Shown: piece by piece, positions 1 through 7,515 of the stretch | Numbering within the stretch: position 1 is the first letter of the stretch | Layout: every line of letters begins with the position of its first letter | NCBI GenBank assembly: GCA_001920085.1 | Contig: MNJC01000075.1 | Span: 1-16,049, forward strand | Length of the DNA: 16,049 nucleotides | Direction: 5' to 3' | DNA from: Actinobacteria bacterium 13_1_20CM_4_69_9 | GTDB taxonomy: Bacteria > Actinomycetota > Thermoleophilia > Gaiellales > Gaiellaceae | Notes under the pieces: generated by a model | Seen by the model: the letters and a program-made list of their open reading frames with translations, nothing else | Database searches by the model: none | Told to the model about the DNA's origin: nothing | Position numbers and translations under genes: made by a program

Positions 1-1
1 G

Positions 2-2071
2 ACGCGGCGCGCGGCGAAGATGGTCGTGCTCGACGTCGATCACCCCGACATCGAGGAGTTCATCTGGTGCAAGGCGCACGAGGAGCGCAAGGCGCGCGTG
101 CTCGAGGCGGCCGGCTACGACATGTCGCTGGACTCGCCGGACTGGGCGTCGATTCAGTACCAGAATGCGAACAACTCTGTCCGCGTGACGGATGCGTTCA
201 TGGACGCGGTCGAGGCCGACGCCGACTGGAACCTCACCGCACGCACCGACGGCGCCGTCGTGGAGACGGTCAAAGCGCGGAAGCTGCTGAAGGACATCGC
301 CGACGCGGCCTGGCAGTGCGCCGATCCGGGCGTCCAGTACGACACGACGATCAACAACTGGCACACGCTGCCGAACACGTCGCGCATCAACGCGTCGAAC
401 CCGTGCTCGGAGTACATGTCGATCGACGACAGCGCGTGCAACCTCGCATCGCTGAACCTGATGAAGTTCCGCCGCGAGGACGGCGAGCTCGACGTCGAGG
501 CGTTGACGCACGCTGTCGACGTGCTGTTCCTGGCGCAGGAGATCCTGGTCGGGAACTCGTCCTATCCGACGCCCGAGATCGAGCGGAACGCGAAGGCGTA
601 CCGGCAGCTGGGCCTCGGCTACGCGAACCTCGGCGCCCTGCTGATGGCGCGCGGCCTGCCGTACGACTCGGAGGAGGGCCGGGCGTACGCCGCCGCGATC
701 ACGGCGTTGATGACCGGTCGCGCATACCGCAAGTCCGCCGAGATCGCCGGCCGGATGGGCGCGTTCGCAGGCTACAAGCCGAACGCGGCCGCGATGATCG
801 GCGTGATGGCACAGCACCGCGCCGCCGTCGCGAACATCGACGGCGCGTCGTCGGTGCCGTCGGATCTGCTGACCGCGTGCCGCCAGGCGTGGGACGACGT
901 CCTGAACCTCGGCGAGGTGCACGGCTACCGGAACGCTCAGGCGACGGTGCTCGCGCCGACCGGGACGATCAGCTTCATGATGGATTGCGACACGACGGGC
1001 GTCGAGCCGGACTTCTCGCTCGTGAAGTCGAAGAAGCTCGTCGGCGGCGGCGAGATCACGATCGTGAACAAGTCCGTGCCGATGGCGCTCGACAAGCTCG
1101 GCTACGCGCCGGCTGAGGTCGAGGAGATCGTCGCGTTCGTCGACGAGCGCAACACCGTCGTGGGCGCGCCGTACCTGAAGGCCGCGCACTTCCCGGTGTT
1201 CGACTGCGCCGTCGGCGATCGCGCGATCCACTACACGGGCCATGTGAAGATGATGGGCGCGGTGCAGCCGTTCATCTCGGGCGCGATCTCGAAGACGGTG
1301 AACCTGCCCGAGACCGTGACGGTGGACGAGGTCGCACGGCTCTTCTCCGAGTCGTGGAAGCTCGGCGTGAAGGCGATCGCGATCTACCGCGACAACTGCA
1401 AGGTCGCGCAGCCCCTGTCCGGCAAGAAGGACGACGGCGCGCAGGAGGCGCTGGTGTCGGCGCTGCCGCCTGCTCCGCTGACGCAGCGCCGCCGCTTGCC
1501 GGACGATCGCGAGGAGGTCGGCCGCAAGTTCCGCGTCGGCGACTACGAGGGCTACATCCACGTCGGGCTTTACGAGGACGGGACGCCGGGCGACATCTTC
1601 GTGGACATCGCGAAGGAAGGCACGACGCTCGCCGGGCTGATGAACAGCTTCATGATCTCGGTCTCGCTCGGCCTGCAGTACGGCGTGCCGCTCGAGGTGT
1701 ACGTCTCGAAGTTCGCGCACATGCGTTTCGAGCCGAGCGGGCCGACGAACGATCCCGACATCCGCGTGGCGAAGTCGATCGTCGACTACGTGTTCCGCTG
1801 GATGGGCAAGCGCTTCCTGTCGGTCGACCAGCAGGAGGAGATCGGGATCATGTCCGCGGAAGTGCGGGCCCGGCTGGCGGACGGCTACCGCAACGGCGGC
1901 GATGCGCCGGCTGCGACCGCGACGCCTGTCGAGGCAGCTCCTCCCGGACAGACGGCGCTGTTCAACGCCTTCGAGGACGCACAGGAGTGCGCGAGGTGCG
2001 GCGGGCGGATGGTGCGGACGGGCTCCTGCTACACCTGCAGGGACTGCGGAACCAACACCGGCTGCAGCTAG
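2..2071 (+). CDS. nrdJ: Adenosylcobalamin-dependent (class II) ribonucleotide reductase, 3' part
   Basis: Class II ribonucleotide reductase makes deoxyribonucleotides in the cytoplasm, using adenosylcobalamin to form a thiyl radical without oxygen. The gene is cut by the left edge: the frame is already open at base 2 and reads TRRAAK before the first ATG at 20. Counting from that Met, N127-P-C129-S-E131 is the active-site loop. C129 is the expected thiyl cysteine, with the N and E partners two residues either side. C140, 11 residues on, matches a redox-active cysteine of the Thermotoga enzyme; its partner would lie off the window. APTGTIS (312-318) is the conserved phosphate-binding turn, followed by FMMDCDTTGVEPD. 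The C-terminus carries C657, C660, C670, C673, C676 and C682, the usual cysteine-rich NrdJ tail ending GCS that re-reduces the active site. It ends at TAG 2069-2071, convergent with the small cupin gene. Family call is very secure. Confidence 0.97.
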   Translation, partial: TRRAAKMVVLDVDHPDIEEFIWCKAHEERKARVLEAAGYDMSLDSPDWASIQYQNANNSVRVTDAFMDAVEADADWNLTARTDGAVVETVKARKLLKDIADAAWQCADPGVQYDTTINNWHTLPNTSRINASNPCSEYMSIDDSACNLASLNLMKFRREDGELDVEALTHAVDVLFLAQEILVGNSSYPTPEIERNAKAYRQLGLGYANLGALLMARGLPYDSEEGRAYAAAITALMTGRAYRKSAEIAGRMGAFAGYKPNAAAMIGVMAQHRAAVANIDGASSVPSDLLTACRQAWDDVLNLGEVHGYRNAQATVLAPTGTISFMMDCDTTGVEPDFSLVKSKKLVGGGEITIVNKSVPMALDKLGYAPAEVEEIVAFVDERNTVVGAPYLKAAHFPVFDCAVGDRAIHYTGHVKMMGAVQPFISGAISKTVNLPETVTVDEVARLFSESWKLGVKAIAIYRDNCKVAQPLSGKKDDGAQEALVSALPPAPLTQRRRLPDDREEVGRKFRVGDYEGYIHVGLYEDGTPGDIFVDIAKEGTTLAGLMNSFMISVSLGLQYGVPLEVYVSKFAHMRFEPSGPTNDPDIRVAKSIVDYVFRWMGKRFLSVDQQEEIGIMSAEVRARLADGYRNGGDAPAATATPVEAAPPGQTALFNAFEDAQECARCGGRMVRTGSCYTCRDCGTNTGCS

Positions 2072-2087
2072 ATCGCCTTTGGGACTT

Positions 2088-2120
2088 GGAAGCGGCGCCG
2101 CTTAGGCGGTCGCCGCTTCC
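2088..2120. terminator. Inverted repeat between convergent nrdJ and cupin genes
   Basis: GGAAGCGGC (2088-2096) and GCCGCTTCC (2112-2120) form a perfect 9-bp stem around a 15-nt loop. The left arm is also part of a 14-bp perfect palindrome at 2090-2103. It starts 16 nt past the nrdJ stop and includes the cupin stop codon (2102-2104), so it is placed to act as a two-way terminator. There is no T-run on either strand, so intrinsic termination is not certain. Confidence 0.4.
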
Positions 2121-2479
2121 ATGTTCTTCGTCACGACTTCGACCGTCTGCTGCAGTTCCTTCGTCGGGCTGAACTCCACGACCTCCGTCTCCGCGTACAG
2201 GACCGGCGTATGCCCAGGCCCGACGTAGTACGCGTCGCCGGCCTCGAACGTCTCCTCGCCGTCGGCGGTCTTGAACGCCACCTTGCCCTTGATCACGTAG
2301 CCCCAGTGCGGGCACTGGCAACGATCGTCGGGTAGTCCCTTGAACATCTCCGCGGCGTCGGCGTCCTGGGTGTAGGTCTCGAACGCAACGGTGTATCCGC
2401 CGTCAAAATTCTCGTAGTGCCCCTCGTAGCCTTCGACCTGCATCGAATCCGACGCAGTGGCCTTCGATGCCTTCGGCAT
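2102..2479 (-). CDS. Small single-domain cupin protein
   Basis: A 125-aa single-domain cupin (beta-barrel fold), cytoplasmic with no signal peptide. The first metal-site strand is around residues 54-65 (CQCPHWGYVIKG), with H58 and perhaps C54 or C56 where HxH is usual. The second is G81-H90 (GDAYYVGPGH), supplying H90. Some members of this fold bind metal and act as dioxygenases, isomerases or sensors; the substrate here cannot be told. The ATG at 2477-2479 is supported by a strong Shine-Dalgarno GGGAGG (complement of 2487-2492) with 7-nt spacing. It lies 42 nt downstream of the secreted Ig-fold gene on the same strand, so it could be co-transcribed. A TAGGGT on the minus strand (2508-2513) could be its own -10, but no good -35 is seen. 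Fold secure, function unknown. Confidence 0.85.
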   Translation of the reverse strand: MPKASKATASDSMQVEGYEGHYENFDGGYTVAFETYTQDADAAEMFKGLPDDRCQCPHWGYVIKGKVAFKTADGEETFEAGDAYYVGPGHTPVLYAETEVVEFSPTKELQQTVEVVTKNMEAATA

Positions 2480-2521
2480 TGCAGAACCTCCCGGTTCGAT
2501 TCAGACGACCCTAACGGGTTG

Positions 2522-3775
2522 TCAGCGGCGCCGGACGGTCAGGCTGTACGTCATCGCCGCTTTCGCTCCGAGCGAGTCGGTGACCGCAAGGGTGAAGCGG
2601 AACCGGCCGGGTCGCCAGGCCGTCCCCGAGATGACACCGGTGGCGGGGTCGAGCACGAGCCCGAGCGGAAGCACGCCCGCGGCAAGCGTCCAACGAGGAT
2701 CGGCGACGCCGCCGCTCGAGACGAGCGCGAGCCGGTAGCGCTTGCCGACGCGGGCGCGGCCGACGCCGAAGGTCCTGATCTGCAGCTTCGGCACGACGGT
2801 GAGCGGCAACGTCACCTGTGCATTTGCACCGGCCGAGTCCCTGACGGTGAGCACGATCGAGAACGTCCCAGCTTCGGCCGGAACGCCCTGCAGGAAGCTC
2901 GTCGAACCGTTGCCCTTGTCGCCGACGAACCCGGTGTGAGCGGGAAGCGACCCCTCGAGCTGCCAGCTATAGCCGGGGACTCCGCCTTTCGCGTCGATCG
3001 CGATCTGCAACGGCCGCCCGACCTCCCACGTCTGGCCTGCGGGCGCGGTCGCGGTCAGCTTCTGCACCACGACGAGGTCGAACTGCTTCGACGTCGAGCG
3101 GCCGCCGCCGTCGACCCGCACCGTGAACGTGTAGCTGCCGGCGCTCGTCGGCGTGCCGGAGAGGACTCCGTTCGAGCCGAGGCTGAGGCCGGCGGGAAGC
3201 GAGCCCGCACTCACCGTCCAGGACAGGCTGCCGCCACCCGAGGCGGCGAGCGTGGCGCTGTACGCCGTGCCCTCGGTGGCGCTCGGCAGGCTCCCCGTCG
3301 TGATCTGCAGAGCCGGCTGCGGTGGCGGCGCAGGCGCGGGCGGCGGCGTGGGCTTGGGAGCGGGCGCCGGGGCGGGGCCGCCTCCGCCGGTCACGGTGAA
3401 CACGAACTGCCGTTCCGAGTGGTTGTCGCCACCGCACCAGGACGGGCCGCCTTCCGCAGCGGTGAGGTCGTGCACCCACACCCACGGCTGCGTGGTGCCC
3501 GCCGTTGTCGGCGTGCCCGTGATGAGCCCGCTCGACGACATCGACAGGCCGGCCGGCAGCCCGCCGATCACGATCTCCCACCGGTAGGCATCGCAGCCGT
3601 CGTGCGCGAGCAGCTGTAGCTGCACGGGCTGGCCGACGGTCATCGTCGGGCAGACCAGCAGTGGGCCGTCGGCGGGGCACGGCGCGCTGTCGTTGAAGCT
3701 CGCCGTCGATCCCGGTGTCGCTACGACAGCCCCGACGAGCGCGGCAAGCGTGACGATGAGGGCGAGACGTTTCAT
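2522..3775 (-). CDS. Secreted protein with repeated putative Ig (He_PIG) domains
   Basis: A 417-aa exported protein. Residues 1 to about 25 are a signal peptide: MKR, a hydrophobic stretch, then a likely cut near TPGSTAS. About four Ig-like repeats of the He_PIG type follow. Their hallmark is LPAGLS..., then a G-x-ISGTP turn, then a strand ending in FTVxV. They lie near residues 45-130 (LPAGLSMS, LITGTP), 156-238 (LPAGLSLG, VLSGTP), 240-328 (degenerate, with QGVPAEAGTF) and 331-415 (LPLGLVLD, VISGTA). A Gly/Pro/Ala-rich linker (about 130-155) separates repeat 1 from the rest. C33, C42, C61 and C114 are all in or before repeat 1 and could form disulfides. There is no LPxTG or C-terminal membrane anchor, so it is probably released or loosely held at the envelope. 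Such domains usually bind proteins or carbohydrate; the ligand is unknown. It is divergent from the serine hydrolase gene at 3814. Confidence 0.82.
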   Translation of the reverse strand: MKRLALIVTLAALVGAVVATPGSTASFNDSAPCPADGPLLVCPTMTVGQPVQLQLLAHDGCDAYRWEIVIGGLPAGLSMSSSGLITGTPTTAGTTQPWVWVHDLTAAEGGPSWCGGDNHSERQFVFTVTGGGGPAPAPAPKPTPPPAPAPPPQPALQITTGSLPSATEGTAYSATLAASGGGSLSWTVSAGSLPAGLSLGSNGVLSGTPTSAGSYTFTVRVDGGGRSTSKQFDLVVVQKLTATAPAGQTWEVGRPLQIAIDAKGGVPGYSWQLEGSLPAHTGFVGDKGNGSTSFLQGVPAEAGTFSIVLTVRDSAGANAQVTLPLTVVPKLQIRTFGVGRARVGKRYRLALVSSGGVADPRWTLAAGVLPLGLVLDPATGVISGTAWRPGRFRFTLAVTDSLGAKAAMTYSLTVRRR

Positions 3776-3801
3776 GTCGGTGTCACTTCAGCGGGCAGCC
3801 G

Positions 3802-3808
3802 GATAATC
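3802..3808. promoter_or_regulatory. Near-symmetric -10 element serving divergent genes
   Basis: The 38-bp gap between the two divergent genes contains GGATAATCC (3801-3809), an odd-centred palindrome. On the plus strand GATAAT (3802-3807) is 6 nt from the GTG at 3814. On the minus strand GATTAT (3808-3803) is 27 nt from the ATG at 3775. Each matches TATAAT at four or five positions. No clear -35 is seen on either side. Confidence 0.5.
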
Positions 3809-3813
3809 CCGGC

Positions 3814-4473
3814 GTGGTCGCATGGGCCATTTTCGACCCTTATCGCCGCCAGCTCAAGCACGAGCACGGCAACGAAGTCATGGCTGCAGCGTCGACGATC
3901 AAGCTGTTCGTCTATTCGGCTTTTCGCCGCTCGGGGCTTAACCCTGCTCAGCCGGCTGCCGCGAGGACGACCGGCGGCTCCGGGGTCGCCGAGTTCCTCG
4001 AAACGCGGCTGACTCTCGCCGACCACGCCTTCCTCATGCTCGCGGTCAGCGACAACGCGAGCACGAACCTCCTGCTCGACCGGCTCGGGCTCGATGCCGT
4101 CAACGCCGAGATCGAGCGGATCGGCCTCGAGCGCACACGGGTCCGCCGCATGATGATGGCCGACGGCCCCGACAACGAGACGGCGGCGGCGGACCTCGCC
4201 GTCGGGCTGGCTCGTCTCCTCGACGAGCCATTCGCCGACGACATGCTGCAGGCGCTGCTCGTCGCGGCCGACCTGAGCTCGTTCCTACCGCACCTGCTGC
4301 CCGATGCCACGATCGCCGCGAAGTCGGGCAACACGAAGACGGTGCGCCACGAGGTCGCGTACATAACGCACGGCGACCGTCGCCGCGTCACGGCGGTCTG
4401 CTCGTCGCCGCCGGAAACGCCCGACGTCCTCGCACGCGTCGCGGCCGACCAGTTCGTGGCCACGCGGCCTTAG
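3814..4473 (+). CDS. Beta-lactamase-fold serine hydrolase, probably cytoplasmic
   Basis: A 219-aa protein with the three signatures of the penicillin-recognising serine hydrolase fold: S27-T-I-K30 (SxxK nucleophile and base), S79-D80-N81 (SDN loop) and K170-S-G (the KTG-like strand). It is close to class A beta-lactamases and the Beta-lactamase2 group. Two points argue against a working class A enzyme. The protein begins at the first strand (VAWAIFDPYRRQL) with no signal peptide. The segment between SDN and KSG shows no ExxLN omega loop; the stretch near 117-127 reads DGPDNETAAAD, so the deacylating Glu is not evident. It may be a slow acyl-enzyme, an esterase-like protein or a peptidoglycan-related hydrolase. 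The GTG at 3814 follows GATAAT by 6 nt and has no Shine-Dalgarno, pointing to a leaderless mRNA. Fold is secure, activity is not. Confidence 0.8.
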   Translation: MVAWAIFDPYRRQLKHEHGNEVMAAASTIKLFVYSAFRRSGLNPAQPAAARTTGGSGVAEFLETRLTLADHAFLMLAVSDNASTNLLLDRLGLDAVNAEIERIGLERTRVRRMMMADGPDNETAAADLAVGLARLLDEPFADDMLQALLVAADLSSFLPHLLPDATIAAKSGNTKTVRHEVAYITHGDRRRVTAVCSSPPETPDVLARVAADQFVATRP

Positions 4474-4576
4474 TTCACGACGTCCACGTCGGTCGACTTG
4501 AAGAACGCGAGGCGGTGGTTGAACGAGACACGCACAGGAGTGCAGCGCACACGAGGGCTCGTCTCAGCTTCGCCAT
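4470..4576 (-). pseudogene. Small frame-disrupted ORF with signal-peptide-like N-terminus
   Basis: On the minus strand an ATG (4574-4576) has a strong Shine-Dalgarno GGAGG (complement of 4582-4586) with 5-nt spacing. It reads MAKLRRALVCAALLCV, which looks like the start of an export signal. That frame then turns Ser/Thr/Arg-rich and stops at TGA (4475-4477) after 33 codons. From about base 4525 another minus-strand frame shows typical GC-ending codons and reads FNHRLAFFKSTDVDVVN, ending in TAA (4470-4472) across the stop of the convergent serine hydrolase gene. The switch suggests a frameshifted or decayed small secreted-peptide gene, or a sequencing indel. I recognise no family. The window gives no test for expression. 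Confidence 0.33.
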
Positions 4577-4584
4577 CACAACCT

Positions 4585-4622
4585 CCCCGGTTGAGGACAC
4601 GACGGTCCTCCTTCAGCCGGGG
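4585..4622 (-). terminator. Two-part hairpin downstream of the FAD oxidase gene
   Basis: CCCCGG (4585-4590) pairs with CCGGGG (4617-4622), and inside it GAGGAC (4593-4598) pairs with GTCCTC (4605-4610) around a 6-nt loop. The structure begins 15 nt past the stop of the minus-strand FAD oxidase, so it may end that transcript. No T-run follows. Its far arm abuts the Shine-Dalgarno of the small ORF. A TTGACA on the minus strand (complement of 4625-4630) just before it could instead be a -35 for that ORF, with only a poor -10 (GACCGT). Confidence 0.33.
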
Positions 4623-4637
4623 GATGTCAATCGCAGG

Positions 4638-5984
4638 CTAGTCCGGCGAGATGTTGTGGTTGAAGCGGAAGCGGTTGTCCGGGTCGTAGCGCCGCTTGAC
4701 ATCGCGTAGCCGCGCGTAGCGCTCCGCGCCGTACTCCGTCTCCAGCCCGTCGCCGACCGACTCGCTCGCGTAGTTGATGTAGCCGCCGCCCGTCGCCCAC
4801 GGCGCGAGCAGGGAGGTAAAGCCGCGCGCGGACGCGATGCGCTGCTCGTCGTCGGCCGCGTCCTGCCACACCCCGAGGAAGGTCGCGTTGTACGCCGCTT
4901 CCCGGCCCGCAAACGCCGTCGCCTCCGGGGGAACCCGCGCGGCCGCGCCGTAGATCGGCTCGAACATGATCGAGCCCTCGACGCCTTCACTCAGATGATC
5001 CGCCGCGAGCCGGATCAGCTCGTCGGGGAGCTCGCGCAGGAACCGGCCCGACCAGTAGTTGCGCAACCCGAACGGCATCCGGCCGAAGATCTCCTGCAGC
5101 TCTGCGTAGTACATCGGCCTGAGCGTGTTGACGAGAGGCTCCGGATCGTCGAGGAGATCCGAGATCAACTCTTCACCTTCCTGACGGTCCTCGCCGAAGT
5201 ACGCAACCGCGACGATCGCCCCCTCCTCCTCGCTGACGGACGAGCGCGCTACGAATCCGAAGCACGCGAGCTCGTCGGGCGCGCGCTGCATCAGGTCGCG
5301 CCACTTGCTCAGAACGGCGACTGCGTCTGCGGTGGAATAGACGAGCTGCCCGGCGAGCACCTGCCCGACGGGATGCAGGCGGAACGTGAAGTCGGTCACG
5401 ACGCCGAAGTTCCCACCGCCGCCGCGCACCGCCCAGAACAACTCCGCGTTCTCGTCCTCGGTCGCGCGCAGCACCTCGCCGTCGGCAGTCACGACCGTCG
5501 CAGCGAGCAGATTGTCGAGCGTCAGGCCGTGCAGGCCGATCAGGTGACCGATGCCGCCGCCGAGCGTGAGCCCCGCGACACCCGTGTCCCCGAACGTTCC
5601 GCCCGGCGTCGCAAGCCCATGACGCAGACACGGCGGATCCAGGTCCTCCCAGAGCGCACCGCCGCCGCAGGTCGCGACACGCGCCTCCGGGTCGACCGTC
5701 ACGTCGTGCATCAGCCGCAGGGCGACCACCACGCCGCCGTCGCCGATGCAATGGCCGGCGACGCTGTGGCCCCCGCCGCGCACCGCAATCGGTAGATCCG
5801 ATTCGACTGCGTAGCCAATCGCCGCAACGACGTCGCCCACGTCCAACGGCCGCGTGACCAGCGCCGGCCGCCGGTCGATCATCCCGTTGAAGGTGATCCG
5901 CGCCGGGTCGTAAGCAGCGTCATCGGGCCCGATGACCGGGCCCCGATGACGCTGTCGGAGATCCGAGAGCGAGTCGGTCTTCAC
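4638..5984 (-). CDS. FAD-linked oxidoreductase, berberine-bridge-enzyme type
   Basis: A 448-aa flavoprotein of the VAO/BBE superfamily, which oxidises alcohols, sugars or secondary metabolites with O2 or another acceptor. The FAD-binding domain spans about 38-210. R69-G-G-G-H73 carries the His expected to form the 8-alpha-histidyl-FAD bond, and LTLGGGIGHL (139-148) is the second flavin-binding glycine loop. Bicovalent members have a Cys just before that loop; here it reads GDTGVAG, so FAD is probably held by His alone. The C-terminal BBE motif is at about 401-447 (YINY at 402-405; YDPDNRFRFNHNISP). There is no signal peptide, so it should be cytoplasmic. The start is a GTG (complement of 5982-5984) 9 nt after the MFS stop with no clear Shine-Dalgarno, suggesting translational coupling in an MFS-oxidase operon. 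Substrate unknown. A product made or detoxified by the oxidase and exported by the MFS partner is only inference. Confidence 0.9.
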   Translation of the reverse strand: MKTDSLSDLRQRHRGPVIGPDDAAYDPARITFNGMIDRRPALVTRPLDVGDVVAAIGYAVESDLPIAVRGGGHSVAGHCIGDGGVVVALRLMHDVTVDPEARVATCGGGALWEDLDPPCLRHGLATPGGTFGDTGVAGLTLGGGIGHLIGLHGLTLDNLLAATVVTADGEVLRATEDENAELFWAVRGGGGNFGVVTDFTFRLHPVGQVLAGQLVYSTADAVAVLSKWRDLMQRAPDELACFGFVARSSVSEEEGAIVAVAYFGEDRQEGEELISDLLDDPEPLVNTLRPMYYAELQEIFGRMPFGLRNYWSGRFLRELPDELIRLAADHLSEGVEGSIMFEPIYGAAARVPPEATAFAGREAAYNATFLGVWQDAADDEQRIASARGFTSLLAPWATGGGYINYASESVGDGLETEYGAERYARLRDVKRRYDPDNRFRFNHNISPD

Positions 5985-5993
5985 CCGACGACT

Positions 5994-7439
5994 TTACGCC
6001 GCCAGGTCGAGAACCGGCTCGTCGACGATCTCGGCCCCCTGCTCGAGCTCGTCGCGACGGATCAGGGTAAGAGTTGCGATGACGCCGACCGCGGCAACGA
6101 TCGCCCCGGCCCAGAAGGCGCCGTGGAAGCCCGTCACGAGCGCCGACGACTTCGTGGCGCCACCTGCGACGGCGTCCGTCGTCCGCGAGGTCGCGATCGC
6201 CGACAGGGCGGCGATGCCGAGCGCTCCGCCGATCTGCTGCGTCGTGTTGATCAGGCCGGAGGCAAGCCCCGCCTCGTGCGCCTCGATCCCCGCGAGCGCG
6301 GCGATCGAGATCGGCACGAACGAGAAGCCGAGCCCGACCGCGACCAGGAGGAAGCCGGGCAGCAGGTCGCGGACGTACGAGCCGTGCACCGAGACCTGCG
6401 TGAAGTACAGGAGCCCGGCCGTGAGCGACACCATGCCGATCAGCAGCGCCGGCTTGACGCCGATCCGGTTGACGAGCTGCGCCGCGATCGCCGACGTGAT
6501 GATCGCGCCGCCGGCGACTGCGAGGTACGCAACCCCTGTCTTCATCGGCCCGTAGCCGAGGACGTCCTGCATATACAGCGTCAGCATCAGGAAGACCGAG
6601 AACGTCGCGGTGCCGAGGATGAAGCCGGCCACGTTCGCGCCGCTCACCGTCTTGATGCGGAGGATGCCCAGCCGCATCAGCGGCTCGGAGTGGCGCACCT
6701 CCCAGGCGACGAAGCCGACGAGCAGGGCGACGGCGGCCGCGAAGAACGAGAGCGTCTTCGCGGACGTCCAGCCGTTCGTGCCGCCCTGGGTGATCGCGTA
6801 GACGAAGGACGACAACCCGGCCGTCACGAGCACGGCGCCGAGCGCATCGAACGACTTCACGGACGCGTCGCGGCTCTCGCGGAGCAGCACAGGCGTGAGC
6901 AGGAACGCCGTAATGCCAACGGGGATGTTGACGAAGAAGATCCACGACCAGCTGAGAACAGAGGTGAGGACGCCGCCCATCAGCACGCCCGCCGCCGCGC
7001 CGAAGCCGCCGACGGCCCCCCAGACGCCGAGCGCGACGTTGCGCTCGCTGCCCTCGGTGAACGTCGTCGACAGGATCGACAGCGCGGCCGGCGTGATCAC
7101 GGCTGCTCCGAGACCCTGGAACGCACGCGCGGCGATCAGCGACGTCTCCGACCAGGCGAGCCCGGCCAGCAGAGAGGAGACCGTGAACACGACGATGCCG
7201 ATCAGGAAGATCCGGCGGCGCCCGAGCAGGTCCGCGGCGCGGCCGCCCAGGAGCAGGAAACCGCCGAACACGAGCGCGTAGGCGCTGACGACCCACTGGA
7301 GGTTCTCCTGCGAGAACCCGAGGTCGACCTGGATCGAAGGAAGCGCGACGTTCACGATCGCGATGTCCAGGACGACCATGAACTGCACAGCGCTCAGCAG
7401 CGCGAGCGCGAACCATTTCTTTCGATCTGAGTTGACCAT
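5994..7439 (-). CDS. DHA2-family MFS exporter (14-TM drug:H+ antiporter type)
   Basis: A 481-aa polytopic membrane protein. DHA2 signatures are clear: LDIAIVNVALP in TM1 (24-34, motif D1), GRAADLLGRRRI between TM2 and TM3 (66-77, motif A), LIAARAFQGLGAA in TM4 (101-113, motif B) and the glycine-rich antiporter motif C in TM5 (about 141-159). NIPVG follows at 171. Length and hydrophobic pattern fit 14 helices. The family exports drugs, dyes or metabolites using the proton gradient; specificity cannot be read from sequence. I place the start at the ATG 7437-7439 (MVNSDRKKW), because the frame upstream to 7562 is polar, lacks family resemblance and would run into the divergent cupin-rhodanese gene. 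No strong Shine-Dalgarno or -10 is seen for it. It is the first gene of a pair with the FAD oxidase. Confidence 0.93.
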   Translation of the reverse strand: MVNSDRKKWFALALLSAVQFMVVLDIAIVNVALPSIQVDLGFSQENLQWVVSAYALVFGGFLLLGGRAADLLGRRRIFLIGIVVFTVSSLLAGLAWSETSLIAARAFQGLGAAVITPAALSILSTTFTEGSERNVALGVWGAVGGFGAAAGVLMGGVLTSVLSWSWIFFVNIPVGITAFLLTPVLLRESRDASVKSFDALGAVLVTAGLSSFVYAITQGGTNGWTSAKTLSFFAAAVALLVGFVAWEVRHSEPLMRLGILRIKTVSGANVAGFILGTATFSVFLMLTLYMQDVLGYGPMKTGVAYLAVAGGAIITSAIAAQLVNRIGVKPALLIGMVSLTAGLLYFTQVSVHGSYVRDLLPGFLLVAVGLGFSFVPISIAALAGIEAHEAGLASGLINTTQQIGGALGIAALSAIATSRTTDAVAGGATKSSALVTGFHGAFWAGAIVAAVGVIATLTLIRRDELEQGAEIVDEPVLDLAA

Positions 7440-7477
7440 GTACTCAGGTTGCCGCTCGCGCACGAGGCTGCGGAAGG

Positions 7478-7504
7478 TTGTCACCCGGCGAATCGAGGTA
7501 CGGT
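7478..7504 (+). promoter_or_regulatory. Candidate promoter of the cupin-rhodanese gene
   Basis: TTGTCA (7478-7483) and TACGGT (7499-7504) are separated by 15 nt, slightly short. The predicted start of transcription, about 7511, would leave only some 5 nt before the GTG at 7516. It lies in the 76-bp gap to the divergent MFS gene, for which I see no equally good promoter. Confidence 0.4.
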
Positions 7505-7515
7505 TTTCCGCACCC

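Noticed and set aside
1969..2071. Six-cysteine tail of NrdJ as a fused zinc-finger domain
   Set aside because: This cysteine pattern ending GCS is the normal C-terminal tail of class II reductases, not a new fusion.
3300..3385. GC-rich repetitive DNA that could be a tandem repeat
   Set aside because: It is simply the codons of the Gly/Pro/Ala-rich linker in the secreted protein; no regular repeat unit.
2417..3619. A 400-codon open plus-strand frame opposite the Ig-fold gene
   Set aside because: Arg-rich shadow; the minus strand has a signal peptide and clear repeated domains.
5946..7430. A 494-codon open plus-strand frame opposite the MFS gene
   Set aside because: Highly charged, low-complexity product. 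The opposite strand encodes a textbook DHA2 transporter.
7363..7515. Upstream in-frame starts for the cupin-rhodanese gene
   Set aside because: The sequence is antisense to the MFS start and has no cupin features; similarity begins at the GTG 7516.
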